64,000 nucleotides of DNA, from the NCBI GenBank assembly GCA_015680685.1, contig MNCI01002109.1, positions 237,168 to 301,167 on the forward strand, written 5' to 3'. The position numbers were made by a program, and so were the translations under genes. Within the stretch, counting starts at the first letter, position 1. Every line of letters starts with the position of its first letter. A model generated the notes under the pieces. The model ran no database searches and had not been told where the DNA came from. It saw nothing but the letters and a program-made list of their open reading frames with translations. This DNA is from Gnetum montanum (lineage: Eukaryota; Streptophyta; Gnetopsida; Gnetales; Gnetaceae). Shown here piece after piece: positions 1 through 10,479 of this stretch.

Positions 1-920
1 TCCGGCCTCAACAAAACACATCTAGTGACTTCACATTAATACATTTGGCCAATCCATCCGCCTGAAGTAACAAGAATGCCTTCACCAAAGAGTCACCACC
101 ATTCTGATGAAATGAAAGAGGAGAAAGTAGGAAGCGAGAAGGGCCTTAGTTAGAGGGAACATGTTTATTTTAGTTCCATAACCAGTTCTTGTAGCCCAAA
201 TGATTATTCCATCTAAGGGGTGTGCTTTGAATTCTCACTTTTTCTCTTTTTCTTTTTTTCCTCTTTTTTTTTGTTTTTGTTTTTGTGTGAGAACCACACC
301 ATGTAAAGACTTATTATTTTTATTTGCTCAGCTTCTTGATAATTGAGTAACATCAAAATGGTAAGAAAACTCAAGAAGAAAACATCCAAGCACCCAAGAG
401 AATGGCCAACACAAATGCATCAAGTTTCCTTGAAGCCACACCCTTTTTCAAGCCTTGAGTCCTTCCTTAGTTTGAGAAATGCCCAGTCACTGATTCATTA
501 TAGTTCTTATTATTTTGAAGAAAGGGATTGTACAGTTCCAAGCCAAGAGAGACCATACAAATTTTTGGATGTATGGATGAGTGGACTCATTGCTTGTCAT
601 ATCAAAAGAACCCTACCTTAGTATCAACATCATAACCTAAAGGTAAAAACCAAACATTAGCAATCAATAGGAAAACAGTTCATACCATCATGAAGAACAC
701 TTATTAAATGACACATTTGACAAGATGGATAACACACACATACACAAAGAAAAGAAAAAGTATAATGATGTTGTAAAACAAAAATAAGAAAAGTTAAAGA
801 AATTTGTAAAACAAAAATGTGTAAAAAAAACTAAAAATAATTGAGGGCCTCGAATGATTAGCATAGGTGGCCATCTTCCCCATGACTGAATTGAAAGGGA
901 GAGATCCAAAATAATGAGCA
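1..920 (-). other. Element A post-integrase noncoding region
   Basis: No sustained coding frame. The stretch is clearly related to 37.2-38.7 kb, 53.3-54.5 kb and 6.6-7.4 kb, the equivalent regions of G, E and B. It carries the shared block at about 141-310: in the sense direction a CTTTACATGGTGTGGTTC-like segment, an A/G-rich tract, then GAATTCAAAGCACACCCC. It also carries a PPT-like motif at 877-887 (sense AGTCATGGGGA). The short ORFs here are incidental. Confidence 0.75.
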
Positions 921-1112
921 TTTTTTTGAATTTCTTAAAAGTTTCCAACTTCTCCCGATTGATGTTTTCAGGTTAAGGGGTGGAAGTCGATGACACTCAT
1001 ACTCCAATGTATCTATGCCTTAGTTGTGGGTGTGAGTTGTTTCCCCAGTTTGTTCCATGCATGTTGGTGGGTTGCTTTCTTGATCAGCTATCAACCACTG
1101 ATTGTTCTCTTG

Positions 1113-1700
1113 TTATGTGGTTGCTACATACAGGCACCATTGTATCTGTGTTTTTTGGGCATACCAATTGCATGCAGGAGATGTTGAGCATTCCTCCACG
1201 TCATCACCCTCTGAGTCACTATATGTGATGCATGGAACTTTCTTCTTCTCGATCTTTCCATACATATTTTCCTTAGATATTTCCAAGGAAAGATTGCAAA
1301 TCCCTAGGCACACCTTGATGGTGCTAAGCCATGCCCTCCCCATTATAATTGGAAAGTCCCCTTTGTTACTGTTAACTTCTATCACCAGGAAATCAGCCGG
1401 GTATGACCAACCACACACAGTGGTAATGATGTCCTTCACCAATCCCAAGGGAATGGTGATGGACTAGTCAGCCAACTCTAGTTGAATATTACTCTTCTTG
1501 AGTGGAGGCAGGTTTCAGGCTTTATACATCTCTCATAATATTAAGTTGACTCTGGAACCTAAGTCAAGAAGAGCCTTACGAGGTTTGTTCCCAGTGACTT
1601 GGAGGTAGATTAAGGGACTCCAAGGATCAGAGAGTTTCCTAGGAAGGTGGCCCACCTTTATCCATTCAGTAACAGTATGTGTTAACATAACTGTATGTGT
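1113..1700 (-). pseudogene. pro: Element A retropepsin (protease) remnant
   Basis: Aspartic protease region of a Ty3/Gypsy polyprotein, which would cleave Gag-Pol. The active-site segment reads KALLDLGSRVNLIL (about 1545-1590), so the catalytic D-S/T-G has become D-L-G; the related plus-strand copy near 26.66 kb reads KALLDSGSSVNLIS. Downstream is the conserved stretch CGWSYPADFLVIEV, followed by GDFPIIMGRAWLST, the typical second half of this protease. In-frame stops (for example before EMYKA) make it non-functional. It ends close to the large pol deletion at about 920-960. Confidence 0.8.
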
Positions 1701-1879
1701 TAAGCCCTATTGTTGGTTTGAAGGGAGCTTTGAAGCCTTATTTGTTGGAGGAGCGTGCACAGACTCAACCGCTTGTGGTTGTGAGAGATTGTTTGGGCTT
1801 TTGATTTTGAAGAAAGGTCTTTTCTTTGTGCGGTTGTTAGAACCAGCAGCAGGTTGAAGATTTATAGCTCTCATAGCAT

Positions 1880-4209
1880 TATGTTGCTATGGTTGAGTGG
1901 GGAGTTCCCCTTTCATTGTTGGAGCGGGTGGTAGTGGAACTATCGGCATATGAGTGGTGGTTGGATTCGTAGGATGGTACGTGTGTGGTATGTCTTCCAT
2001 AGGAGAAGGAGTCCTAAAATACTCCCAAACTTGGTAGTGACGTTGTGGGGTTGCGTGACCCATAGAGTCACTTGGAGAAACTAGCTGCTGCATGTAGTAG
2101 TCATACGAGTTTGGTTGCCGATAAGGGTATTCTTGTCTAGGTGGTGGCATCCCCCATGACTGTGGGTGTTGCCACTACTGGTCTTGCCCGATAGGTTGTG
2201 GCAGAGTTCCACTTGGATAATATGTTAACAGTTGGTGGAACTGCCTTGGGTTACCTTGGGGATAAGGTAACCTTCGGGGTGCTTGTCATCTGTTAAGTCC
2301 CCAGACTCTTATAGATGTGAGATTATTGGGAAACATTCCTTAGGATGGTCATATTGGCAGATCTCACATCCACCGTCATTGTCTGTGTCTGAATCCATAA
2401 CCTCATCAGCAATAGTCATTTTTCCCTTACCCTTGTCACGTGCATGGCCTGAATCTCTCTGCTTTTTTTTATCATGGTCACTACTTCGTTCCTCCTTAGA
2501 TTCCTCTATGATTTTTAGGACAATTTTAATTTTACTATCTAAGGAGCTCCATATTTCATCTACCTTAGCTGATACTTCTGTTGTTAGCTTTTGAAGTGGA
2601 AGGTTTTTCTATTCACCAACTTTTCGAGTGGTGACTCATCCTCCTCATTGCAAAATCTTACTCCCTTCTTTTGGAGGGAAGGATCGCAGTTATATTCTTC
2701 TGCGCTTTCTCTTTTCTATAGCTTCCCTTCTTCTTTAGCTACTTGCTTCAAAAATCAATGAACTTCATGGGATCTAATCTCAGATAATCTCCCTTGGGCA
2801 TAAGTCCCAAGGGTTCTCCTAGTTTCATGTCTTAGCCCATCTACGAGGTGGCGGAGTTGATCCTGTTGTGCATAACCATGGCCCAGGCAACGATGTAGCA
2901 ATGCATAATATTAGCCCATGGCAGCATCCAAGGGTTCAAGATTGCCCTGCTTCCATCCTTGGATCTGCTTACACAATTTGGACACTCTAGAGTACGTTTG
3001 GTATTTATCATTAAACAATTCTAGCATTGTACTCCACCTCCTAATGGTTTCTGGCTCTAAGGACCGGTACCAACTCTCTGCTTCTTTTATGAGTGTCCTA
3101 GGGAACAACTTTAAATTCTGCCACTCGTTCTCAATATTCTGCAAGGCATAGGCATCATGGAATGCCTGTAAGTAATTCTGTGGATCAGCATTGTATTCCC
3201 CTTCGAACTATGGGATATTATTCATGTCTAGTCTCTTGATTTGACTATCTTTTTGGTGCCTTGTAGGTATTCTAATTGCCTCCATAATGTCTAACATACT
3301 CTAGGTTTCTAGTAGGGGTTCATCATGATCATCTCTCTCATGACGTCTCTGATGCCTACGTGGTTTCCTACTTTCCCTTCTTTCATGCCTTGATTCTCTA
3401 GAATGCCCTCATCCTCGCTCTCGACTCTCTCGTTGAGGTCTCTCATTTTGCTTACCCTTATCCTCACCGTTGTGTTCCTGGTGACTACGTCCTGATGTGG
3501 AAGGAGAGGGTGAATGGTGTGACGAAGGGGAAGAAGAAGGGGAACCATTGCCATGACAATGTTTCTTACCTTCTCTTTGGTGACTACAGCCCCAATCGTG
3601 ATGACAATCAAAATCCTTACCCTTATCTTGTGCTTGTGTTCCCTTAGTGAACACTTGGTGTTCGTGGAAATCAGAACCAGGGTTGTGTATCATGGAGCAC
3701 AAGTTTTGATACCCTACCTCCACACTACTATTAGGAGGGGGAACATCATCTTGTGGAGAACCTATTGAGATAGGTTCACCACCCTTAACTTCTCTTATGA
3801 TGGGTGAAGCATTACGGGGGACTTTACCCTTCAACAATGTGTGGCAACTCTCCTACCACAAGTCCCGTTGACGTTGCACTTCTATGGAATGGTAGTCCCT
3901 TGTGTCATAATCTTCTACAATGTATTCAGTGTATATCTGTGTCATGTCTATTTGTGCAAGAGCACAAAGGAGCATGTTAGGGACTACATGATTTGGGGGT
4001 AACACTATGTTACCTTGCAAATCACACCAACACAGTTGTTCATCCTAATGGAGGATAAAAGTAAAATCAGGTATATACTCATCATGATGAGTATACACTA
4101 CCTAATACTCTTGAGGAACTAGCAAATATTGGCTATGTGTGTTAGACTGCCGATAGTCTCTTGTGTGATTCCTAGGTGGTGAAGTGCTTTTATGAGAAGA
4201 AGAAGACAT
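1880..4209 (-). pseudogene. gag: Element A gag remnant
   Basis: The start is placed at the ATG at 4209 (MSSSSHKSTSPPRNHTRDYR) because related copies share an ATG and a serine-rich start at the same distance from the PBS. Order: acidic/aromatic N-terminal part with stops; a charged, histidine- and serine-rich segment (about 3400-3840); the retrotransposon gag core (2911-3144, with the motif WYRSLEPETIRRWSTMLELF); the Cys/His cluster CEICQYDHPKECF (about 2330-2370); and a Pro/Gln/Tyr-rich tail (1887-2150). The core and tail lie in different frames, so at least one frameshift is present besides several stops. It would have formed the capsid. Assignment is by internal comparison with five sister copies in this window. 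Confidence 0.8.
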
Positions 4210-4334
4210 TGTTATCTTATTGGTGTACTACTGACTATTATTTAAAATTTCTTCTGATTAATCCTAAGGATTTGTTTAAGCTTCCCAACGATGTGGATCA
4301 TTTCGTATGTTCTACTTAGCGCACAAACAACTTA

Positions 4335-4354
4335 GTCCCTGGCAACGACGCCAA
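4335..4354 (-). promoter_or_regulatory. Element A primer binding site (tRNA-Asp type)
   Basis: Directly abuts the LTR. The minus strand reads TTGGCGTCGTTGCCAGGGAC. The 3' end of plant tRNA-Asp(GTC) predicts TGGCGCCGTTGCCGGGG, so this is the best-preserved PBS in the window, with two transitions. Confidence 0.85.
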
Positions 4355-5160
4355 TGATGAGTGGCGAGGTACCCCCTTCACTCAACCATACGAATATGAG
4401 CGTTACACATATGATCTGATCAAACTCCATAGACTAAGTGCCTACACACCTTATGGAACACTTCAGGTTAATCATTCATTGTCTTCCCAGAATTACTTGT
4501 ATTTATCACGGTTGTATGGTTAATAAGTCTAAGGTATGTGATTTTTATAGTTTTTTATGCTTTATCTCCTATGCTAATGAGGTAAAGGGTGAAGAGACTA
4601 ATCAACTAACTTTAACTAACTAACTAAGCCTTAATTAGCCTAGCATTAGCATCTGTTCCCACTTACCGTTCACACCCTAAACCAATGCAACCTTGATTAC
4701 CAAACGCTATTCATTATTGGGATTACCAAGCATAACACACATGCTCGAAGTGGTCATACTGAATGCACTTAACTATGGGAGAAGGGTTGAGAGAGATTTA
4801 ATTAACTAATAAATCATTTAAATGATGAACAATAAATAATAGTAATTAAAATCCTAATTAGCTTAGTCCATGCATTGCAAGGTTTATCCAACAGTTCATC
4901 TTTATTTTCATACACAAACTTGTGTTTAGGTACAATATTTGCTCGAATAAAGATCCGTTCACTTTGGAGCTCCTACTGCGGGCACATGGAAATTATTCTA
5001 TCTCTGGAGAGGTAAAACTGCCAGAGTTTCACTAAGGGTCTAGATCTAGATGAGAAACAAGGGAGAGCTACTTCTTATTTATAGAAATGGCAGCATACTG
5101 CGATATCGCGTACGCGATATCGTGTACAATACATCGCATACGCGATATCGCATCCCATCA
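4355..5160 (-). repeat. Element A 5' LTR
   Basis: 806 bp. On the minus strand it starts TGATGGGATGCG and ends CTCATCA next to the PBS. The inner terminus matches the TGATGAG/CTCATCA ends of the other LTRs; the outer terminus is slightly degraded. U3 is very short: TATAAATA lies at 5076-5083, only about 78 bp from the outer end, leaving roughly 700 bp of R-U5. R-U5 shares the paired TTGGTAA(T/C)CC motifs and the terminal GGGGTACCTCGCC-like segment with the other LTRs. Confidence 0.88.
5084..5160 (-). promoter_or_regulatory. Element A U3 with GATATC palindromes
   Basis: Between the LTR edge and the TATA box lie several overlapping palindromes built on CGATATCG and CGTACG, for example CGATATCGCGTACGCGATAT at about 5101-5120. 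The arrangement suggests paired binding sites controlling element transcription, but no binding protein can be named from sequence. Confidence 0.55.
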
Positions 5161-6590
5161 TATGCTCTAGGTCAATTATATGAACTACGAACCCATCAAA
5201 TCTGAGAGTTGATCAAGCATGTGGAAAAAGAAGAAGGAGAGCTATGCAAATGGGAGAATGTAGAGGAAAACAACTAGGAACCAACTCTCCAAAAGAAAAG
5301 GATCCATATCTATGATGAGGAAAAAGAGATAGCTCTTGATGAGATGATTTTACAACAAACCTTGTACATACAAAATTTTATCAATGAGCTTGAAGCAAAG
5401 CTAGGCGAGATGTTGGAAGGGATGAATTAGAAAGTTAAAACTTGTGTAGAAATCATAGAGGATAGAGTGACACAAAGCAAATCAAGTGATCACAACAAAA
5501 GGAGGAAAAAGAACCAAGAAACAGCTAGGAACACTTATCGACAAACACAAAACATGACTAAAGAAAGTGAGGCTATAAAATCAACCATAGACAAAGATAA
5601 TGGATGTGACATTTGCATATATGACCATTTGAAGGGCCATTTCTTGGTCTTGTTGCATCTACATGAGTATTGGACAAGGGCATTAAATCCAAGGTTTGTA
5701 CAAAAGCACATGCCCAAGAGATTTCCTCTTCCATGCAATAATCTTAAACAAATCCAAAACCAACCATGCTATCTTGTGGGGAGGGGGGGACTTATTACCA
5801 ACCTTAACACTGGCATCAATTGTAGTGGTAACAACCACAATCATGGGGGAGGCCACCACCAAACCAACCTTGTCCTTCCTATGAACCAAACCCACATGGG
5901 TATTATGTTCAACACCTTGTTTCACCAACTAGTTTTACTTCCTCTACTTCAAATCATCACTACCACTCTCCCAAATATCATTATCTTGCAACATCTTATA
6001 TAAGATCACCACCTCACACATCTCATCCTACATCATATCCTCAATATTTTCATACTCAACTTCATCATATGTCACCTCCAACAACATAGGAAGGTTCAAC
6101 ATCATAACATCAACTAGAGAATGCCACTTGTGCTACGAACATACATGTAAATGATAATGCTAGTAGATCTCAACCACAATGTTGGAAGCATCCCTTCTAG
6201 AGGAAAGGTCGTAAGCCAAGGCAAAACACTCATGTACCTACTACATCACCTAAACCAACACAAGGTCAATCTGATGCAACAACCTTCCTCACAAAAATGA
6301 TGTCTCCTAATATGCAAAAGCCAACAACCATCACCACTCTAACACAAGACATAAATGATAACCCTATCGTTGTGGAGAGACAAAAGAATCCATGCATCAC
6401 CAATAATGATAAAGGGTGTAGTTGTAGGCTGAAAGTTCAAAATTGAAACACAACCCCTATACTAATCCACCACAAAGTTTAGGAGCAAGTGTGTGAGCAA
6501 AAGCTAGTCTACACAGTAGCCACTAAACTAGAAGACACCTAGTGGCTTGAAAATGAGAATATAAAGTTGTTTCAAAGATGCATGGAAGTA
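5161..6590 (+). pseudogene. gag: Element B gag C-terminal half plus pre-RT spacer remnant
   Basis: The longest open part is 5467-6003. It begins inside gag, downstream of the core, and contains the variant Cys/His cluster CDICIYDHLKGHF and the conserved tail ALNPRFVQ (about 5605-5700). An Asn/Gln/His/Pro-rich tail follows, as in the sister copies. Upstream, 5165-5466 is in the same general frame with single stops (for example ENN*EPTLQKK). Near 6500-6590 the translation resembles the spacer that precedes RT in element C (TKLEDTQWLENENIK), so the protease between them has been lost. Non-functional. Confidence 0.72.
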
Positions 6591-8673
6591 ACTAATTTTC
6601 TTATTGGTTCTGGAATTTTCTAATTCTTCATATGTTTTCCATTTACTAATATTTTTATTTTCTCTATATTTTTCTTCTTTATTGAGTGATTCTCTTTATG
6701 TTTAATGAATGTATTTTATGTTTTTATTAACAAAATTACCAAGTCATGATGTAGAAGTCAATGCTATGTGTTGGATTTTTTGTGTTATGTTATCAAGATG
6801 ATTGGGTAAGTAATTGTGTAAAGTAGTTAGACCACCTCATCCATCCCTCCAGTTCTTTGAATAAAATGTCTTTTTCATGGAAACAATTTGGTTCTTCTTT
6901 TATGAAACTAAAATTAATCAATGATCAATGTACCTTGAAGAAAGAGGAAATGACCAAGTGGGAATGACAAAGGGTGTAACCTCAAGGGAACTTGTTGGAT
7001 TCTTTTCTTGACTTCCTTCATGAGGTTTATGACTCCTCTTGGAATGTATCATCACTTCCCTGTCAACCAATAAAAAGGAAGCTTTGTCTTTGCATGATGT
7101 CATTCCCATTCAAAAAACAAAAACAAAAACAAAAAACACAAAAAAAAAAAGAAAAAAAAACAATGATGGGAATTCAAAGCACACCCCTTAGACACAATAA
7201 TTGACTACAAGCATTGGTTATGGGGCTAGAAAGACATGTTACCCATGTCTGAAGGCACCCCTCTAACTAAGGTCCTTCCTTCCTTCTTCTCTTTTCTTCT
7301 CTTTTTGGAGTGATGATCATTCTTTGAGGTGGTTGTGGACTCATGGTGGTTGGCAAGATAGAACACATTAATGTGAGGTCATTGTTCATGGTAAGGACTT
7401 GGTTTGAACTTGGACGAATAGGTATGTTGATCATTTTAATCACTCTTGTCACAAGAACCTATTATGAACATGGTCAAGTACCGTACATCCCAATTTCTAC
7501 AATCCTTTCTCATTCCATTATTCACCTCACTACTGCATGTGATTATGAGCCTTTTGGTTTTGTGTAGTATAGTGCAACATCCTAGCCATGACAATTGTGT
7601 GTTGTTTGGAACAAAGGCATGGTCTACATTTAACTTCTTGGGTGTCCATGGACATCTATAAAACTGGTTATGCAAGGGCATCATGGCAGAAGCCTACTTT
7701 GGGGAGGACTCACTTACATAACTTTTGTTGATCATGGCTTTAAACTAACCTTCACATCTTCCAGAACATCAATGACAATTTCTCTGAATTTATGCATAAT
7801 TTTGGGACTTCTTCTCATCTGTTTTATTAATTTTTCCTACTTTTCTATTTCCATATCCATTAATATTTCTTGGCCATCTTCTAAATTAGACCTTTGGTTT
7901 CAATTATTCAAAAACCTATGTGCTTTTGGAGTTACACTTATTAGTCATGAGGGCTAGGGATGCCTACTTTAAAATTTTCCAACATCCTATTTTTGAACAT
8001 CATGATAACTAATAGTAATTGATCAAAATAATGTAAACAGCTCGATGATTTTAGTTACCTCATAGCCTTGGGCATAGTATGCTATAATCACCTTGTGCTT
8101 AAAAGAAAACTAAGGGATTCGAAAACGGTTAATTATTAAGGAAAATTTACCACAACTAATGTTGATCCTTTGGTAACTATAGGTGATGCTAAAAGAAACA
8201 CCTAAGGAAGAAGGTCTTTTGTTAGGCACAAAAACAAAGCTAAGAGAGGCACAACAGAGGATATGAACATGGGAAAATCGTAGCACATACAAGATAGTAG
8301 CTTAAAACTTGCATGCTTGCTAGATCCATGGGGTGATGAGAAGAAATTTTAGTCTACCCTTCAAGAATGTTCTGCATAACTAGAAAAGCGTCAACATAAC
8401 AATCAAGGTTAAAATTTTGCCACCACTAGCAAGAACAAGAAGAATAATCTTCAACGGATTTTTAAAGACCTTTGCAAATTTTGCAATCTTCAATATCTAT
8501 CTAGTATTTTTATCACTTTGTCATTTTCTATGCATCCACTCGAATAAAATTTTGTAATGTGGCACTTAGAGTTAGTCAGTAGTTTGCATAGCAGTCAATA
8601 ATCCCATACATTCCTAATATTTTGTAAGGAACTTGTTCCTCATTTTATTTAACTTAAGGATGAGTTTTCATTC
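6591..8673 (+). other. Element B post-integrase noncoding region
   Basis: No convincing gene. It contains the conserved block seen in A, G and E: TCTTTGCATGATGTCATTCC (about 7086-7105), an A-rich tract 7110-7160, GAATTCAAAGCACACCCC (about 7170) and a segment with GACATGTTACCCATG (about 7230-7245). ORFs of 60-95 codons within it (for example 7436-7684 minus and 7670-7957 plus) do not resemble any retrotransposon protein. No trace of the coiled-coil ORF found in C, D and E was recognised. Confidence 0.65.
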
Positions 8674-8686
8674 AGTCATGGGGGTA
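8674..8686 (+). promoter_or_regulatory. Element B polypurine tract
   Basis: AGTCATGGGGGTA directly before the 3' LTR. The identical 13-mer precedes the 3' LTRs of F, C and E, supporting use as the plus-strand primer. Confidence 0.75.
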
Positions 8687-9536
8687 TGATGAGTTATGAT
8701 TTTCTTAGCTCCGATATTGGATACCTGATATCGGGCCCCTACACACATTATCAGATATTTGATATCAGGGGGTATGGGTCAGCCTATAAATATAGCACTT
8801 GGACGCACAGTTTGGGTAATAGTTTTGCATTAGTTTTTCATAGTTTTGTCAATAGAGTAGCTGAACTCTTGTAGTTTTATTTCATAATCTTATAGAATAG
8901 TTGATGAATGCCCATAGAGTGGATCTGAGTCAGTTATATGAAGCCTTATTCAAGTGGAAATGCACCTGGATATATTCCATGAATGGCAATAAGATTGAGA
9001 TTGATTCTTATTCATTGTAGTACTTTAACTTATATTAGATTTACTTTCCATGAAATTTACTTTTCATGTACTTAGTTAATATTTACATTTTAATGCATGT
9101 TAATTAATTAAGCACATAAGTATGATCGCTTTGAGCATGTGTATGACTCTTGGTAATCCCAACAACGCTTAATGTTTGGTAACCTAATAGCATTATATGT
9201 GTTCAAGATGTGCATGGAAAGTGGGATCAGATACTTATGTTATGGTAGTTGATTATTAATTAGTAATTAGATTAGTTGAATTAGTTATAAACTGATTTTA
9301 AACCTATTTTTAATTGTAGAATAATAAAATATAAAATAATAAAAATCATATGTCTCACTCTCGACTAAACAATATGTGACAAAGCTACCACTAGTCCAAG
9401 TGGGAAGACAGTGAACTGTGATCAAGGCATAGCAATCTAGATGCCACAACTAGTCCCATCCATAGAATTTTACCAAATCATGCATGAACACTTGTGATTC
9501 ATATGGTTGGACGTAGGGGTACCTCGTCGCTCATCA
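8687..9536 (+). repeat. Element B 3' LTR
   Basis: 850 bp, TGATGAG to CTCATCA. TATAAATA is at 8785-8792, 98 bp from the start. U3 before it contains imperfect GATATC palindromes (about 8710-8770). R-U5 carries the shared GGTAATCCCAACAACG / TTTGGTAACC pair and ends with GGGGTACCTCGTCGCTCATCA-type sequence. Confidence 0.88.
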
Positions 9537-10273
9537 GTTGTCTTCCCACTTCTAGTTAGTGAGGTTCAAGTCTAGGGTTTAAATCTTAGTGAGACATATG
9601 ATTGGTTAATGTTGTAAGGCTCTTAATAATCCTAATTGTAAACATAGTTGATGATAATATTCTAAGTCTAATTAACTAGGAAAACATAAATCTATCTTAG
9701 CCTAATGTAATGGATATCTAGTCCTAGTCTATTGTACATGCCTTGGACTCATGTAGTTATCACTAGGACTACCAAGTGGTATTACTACTAAGCAAATCAA
9801 GCAATGCCACTCATAGGTTACCAGATAACTACACTTAGTGCTCAAAACTAGTTGTATTAATTCTAGTTACTAATAACATGTAAAATAAAGTGCTTGAAAT
9901 GTAAATTATTAACTATGAAAGTAAGAAAATTATTCTAAGTAAACATATACAAAACTAAGTGAATCTTGCAATGATGAAAAGCAATCTCAATCTTTATTGT
10001 TAATCATGAACTATGTCCAAGTATAATTCACTTGAATAAAGATACCACACAACTACTCAACACCACACTATGAGTATTTGCTCTATCACTAAACTACAAA
10101 ACAAAACTGCAAGAGTTTGACTAAGTGTTGGAATGGAAAGTCCACGTTTATGCATCCAAGTGCTAGTATTTATAAGGTTTCACAAATCCCAAGACATCAC
10201 ATTAATGATAACATAGAATAGGCTATGACATTATAGCTATGATATTACATCTTCACAAAAAATGGTTTCATCA
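9537..10273 (-). repeat. Element C 3' LTR (interrupted by element B)
   Basis: Matches the element C 5' LTR (20291-21181) along its length from the GTCTT(C/T)CCACTTC region onward, but lacks the segment equal to 20291-20418. TATAAATA is at 10167-10174. The outer end TGATGAAACC sits next to the PPT. Confidence 0.85.
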
Positions 10274-10286
10274 TACCCCCATGACT
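10274..10286 (-). promoter_or_regulatory. Element C polypurine tract
   Basis: The minus strand reads AGTCATGGGGGTA immediately before the 3' LTR. Confidence 0.75.
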
Positions 10287-10479
10287 AACTAAAAACTTGT
10301 CCTCTAGTTAAACAAAATGAGGATAGAGTTCTTTACAAAATTGGGAGGTAGACTTAACTTGACATGCCTAACTATTTACATGACTCTGTGAATGCTGCAT
10401 TGATGTGTTTATAAAAGGACATAATGAACATGACAAAACAAAACAAAAAATTGAAGTAGCTCAATATAGCCTTATGTTC

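Larger units (their letters stand above)
1..5160 (-). mobile_element. Element A: Athila-like Ty3/Gypsy retrotransposon, pol-deleted, 3' end off window
   Basis: Read on the minus strand the order is 5' LTR (4355-5160), tRNA-Asp-type PBS, gag (from 4209), protease (to about 1113), then a post-integrase noncoding region running off the left edge. RT, RNase H and integrase are missing. Around 920-960 the spacer that normally precedes RT is joined directly to the sequence that normally follows integrase, as seen by comparison with the minus-strand copy at 37-45 kb. The right flank 5161-5165 (TATGC) would be one copy of the target duplication; the other lies outside the window. Flanking DNA on the right is the gag of another element (B), so A is a later insertion into B. 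Confidence 0.85.
5161..9536 (+). mobile_element. Element B: 3' portion of an Athila-like retrotransposon
   Basis: The plus-strand order is gag 3' half (5161-6590), post-integrase noncoding region, PPT and 3' LTR (8687-9536). The 5' LTR and gag N-terminus are not in the window. They are expected to the left of element A, which starts exactly where B's gag is cut. Protease, RT, RNase H and integrase are absent. The right flank 9537-9541 (GTTGT) is the expected target duplication and lies inside the LTR of element C. Confidence 0.8.

Noticed and set aside
688-948. Hydrophobic Phe-rich ORF on the minus strand as an env-like membrane protein
   Set aside because: It lies in the post-integrase noncoding block, reflects A/T-rich DNA, and the sister copies do not keep the frame.
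5101-5155. GATATC palindrome cluster as a replication origin or centromere-type satellite
   Set aside because: It is confined to LTR U3 directly upstream of the TATA box and is not repeated elsewhere in the window.
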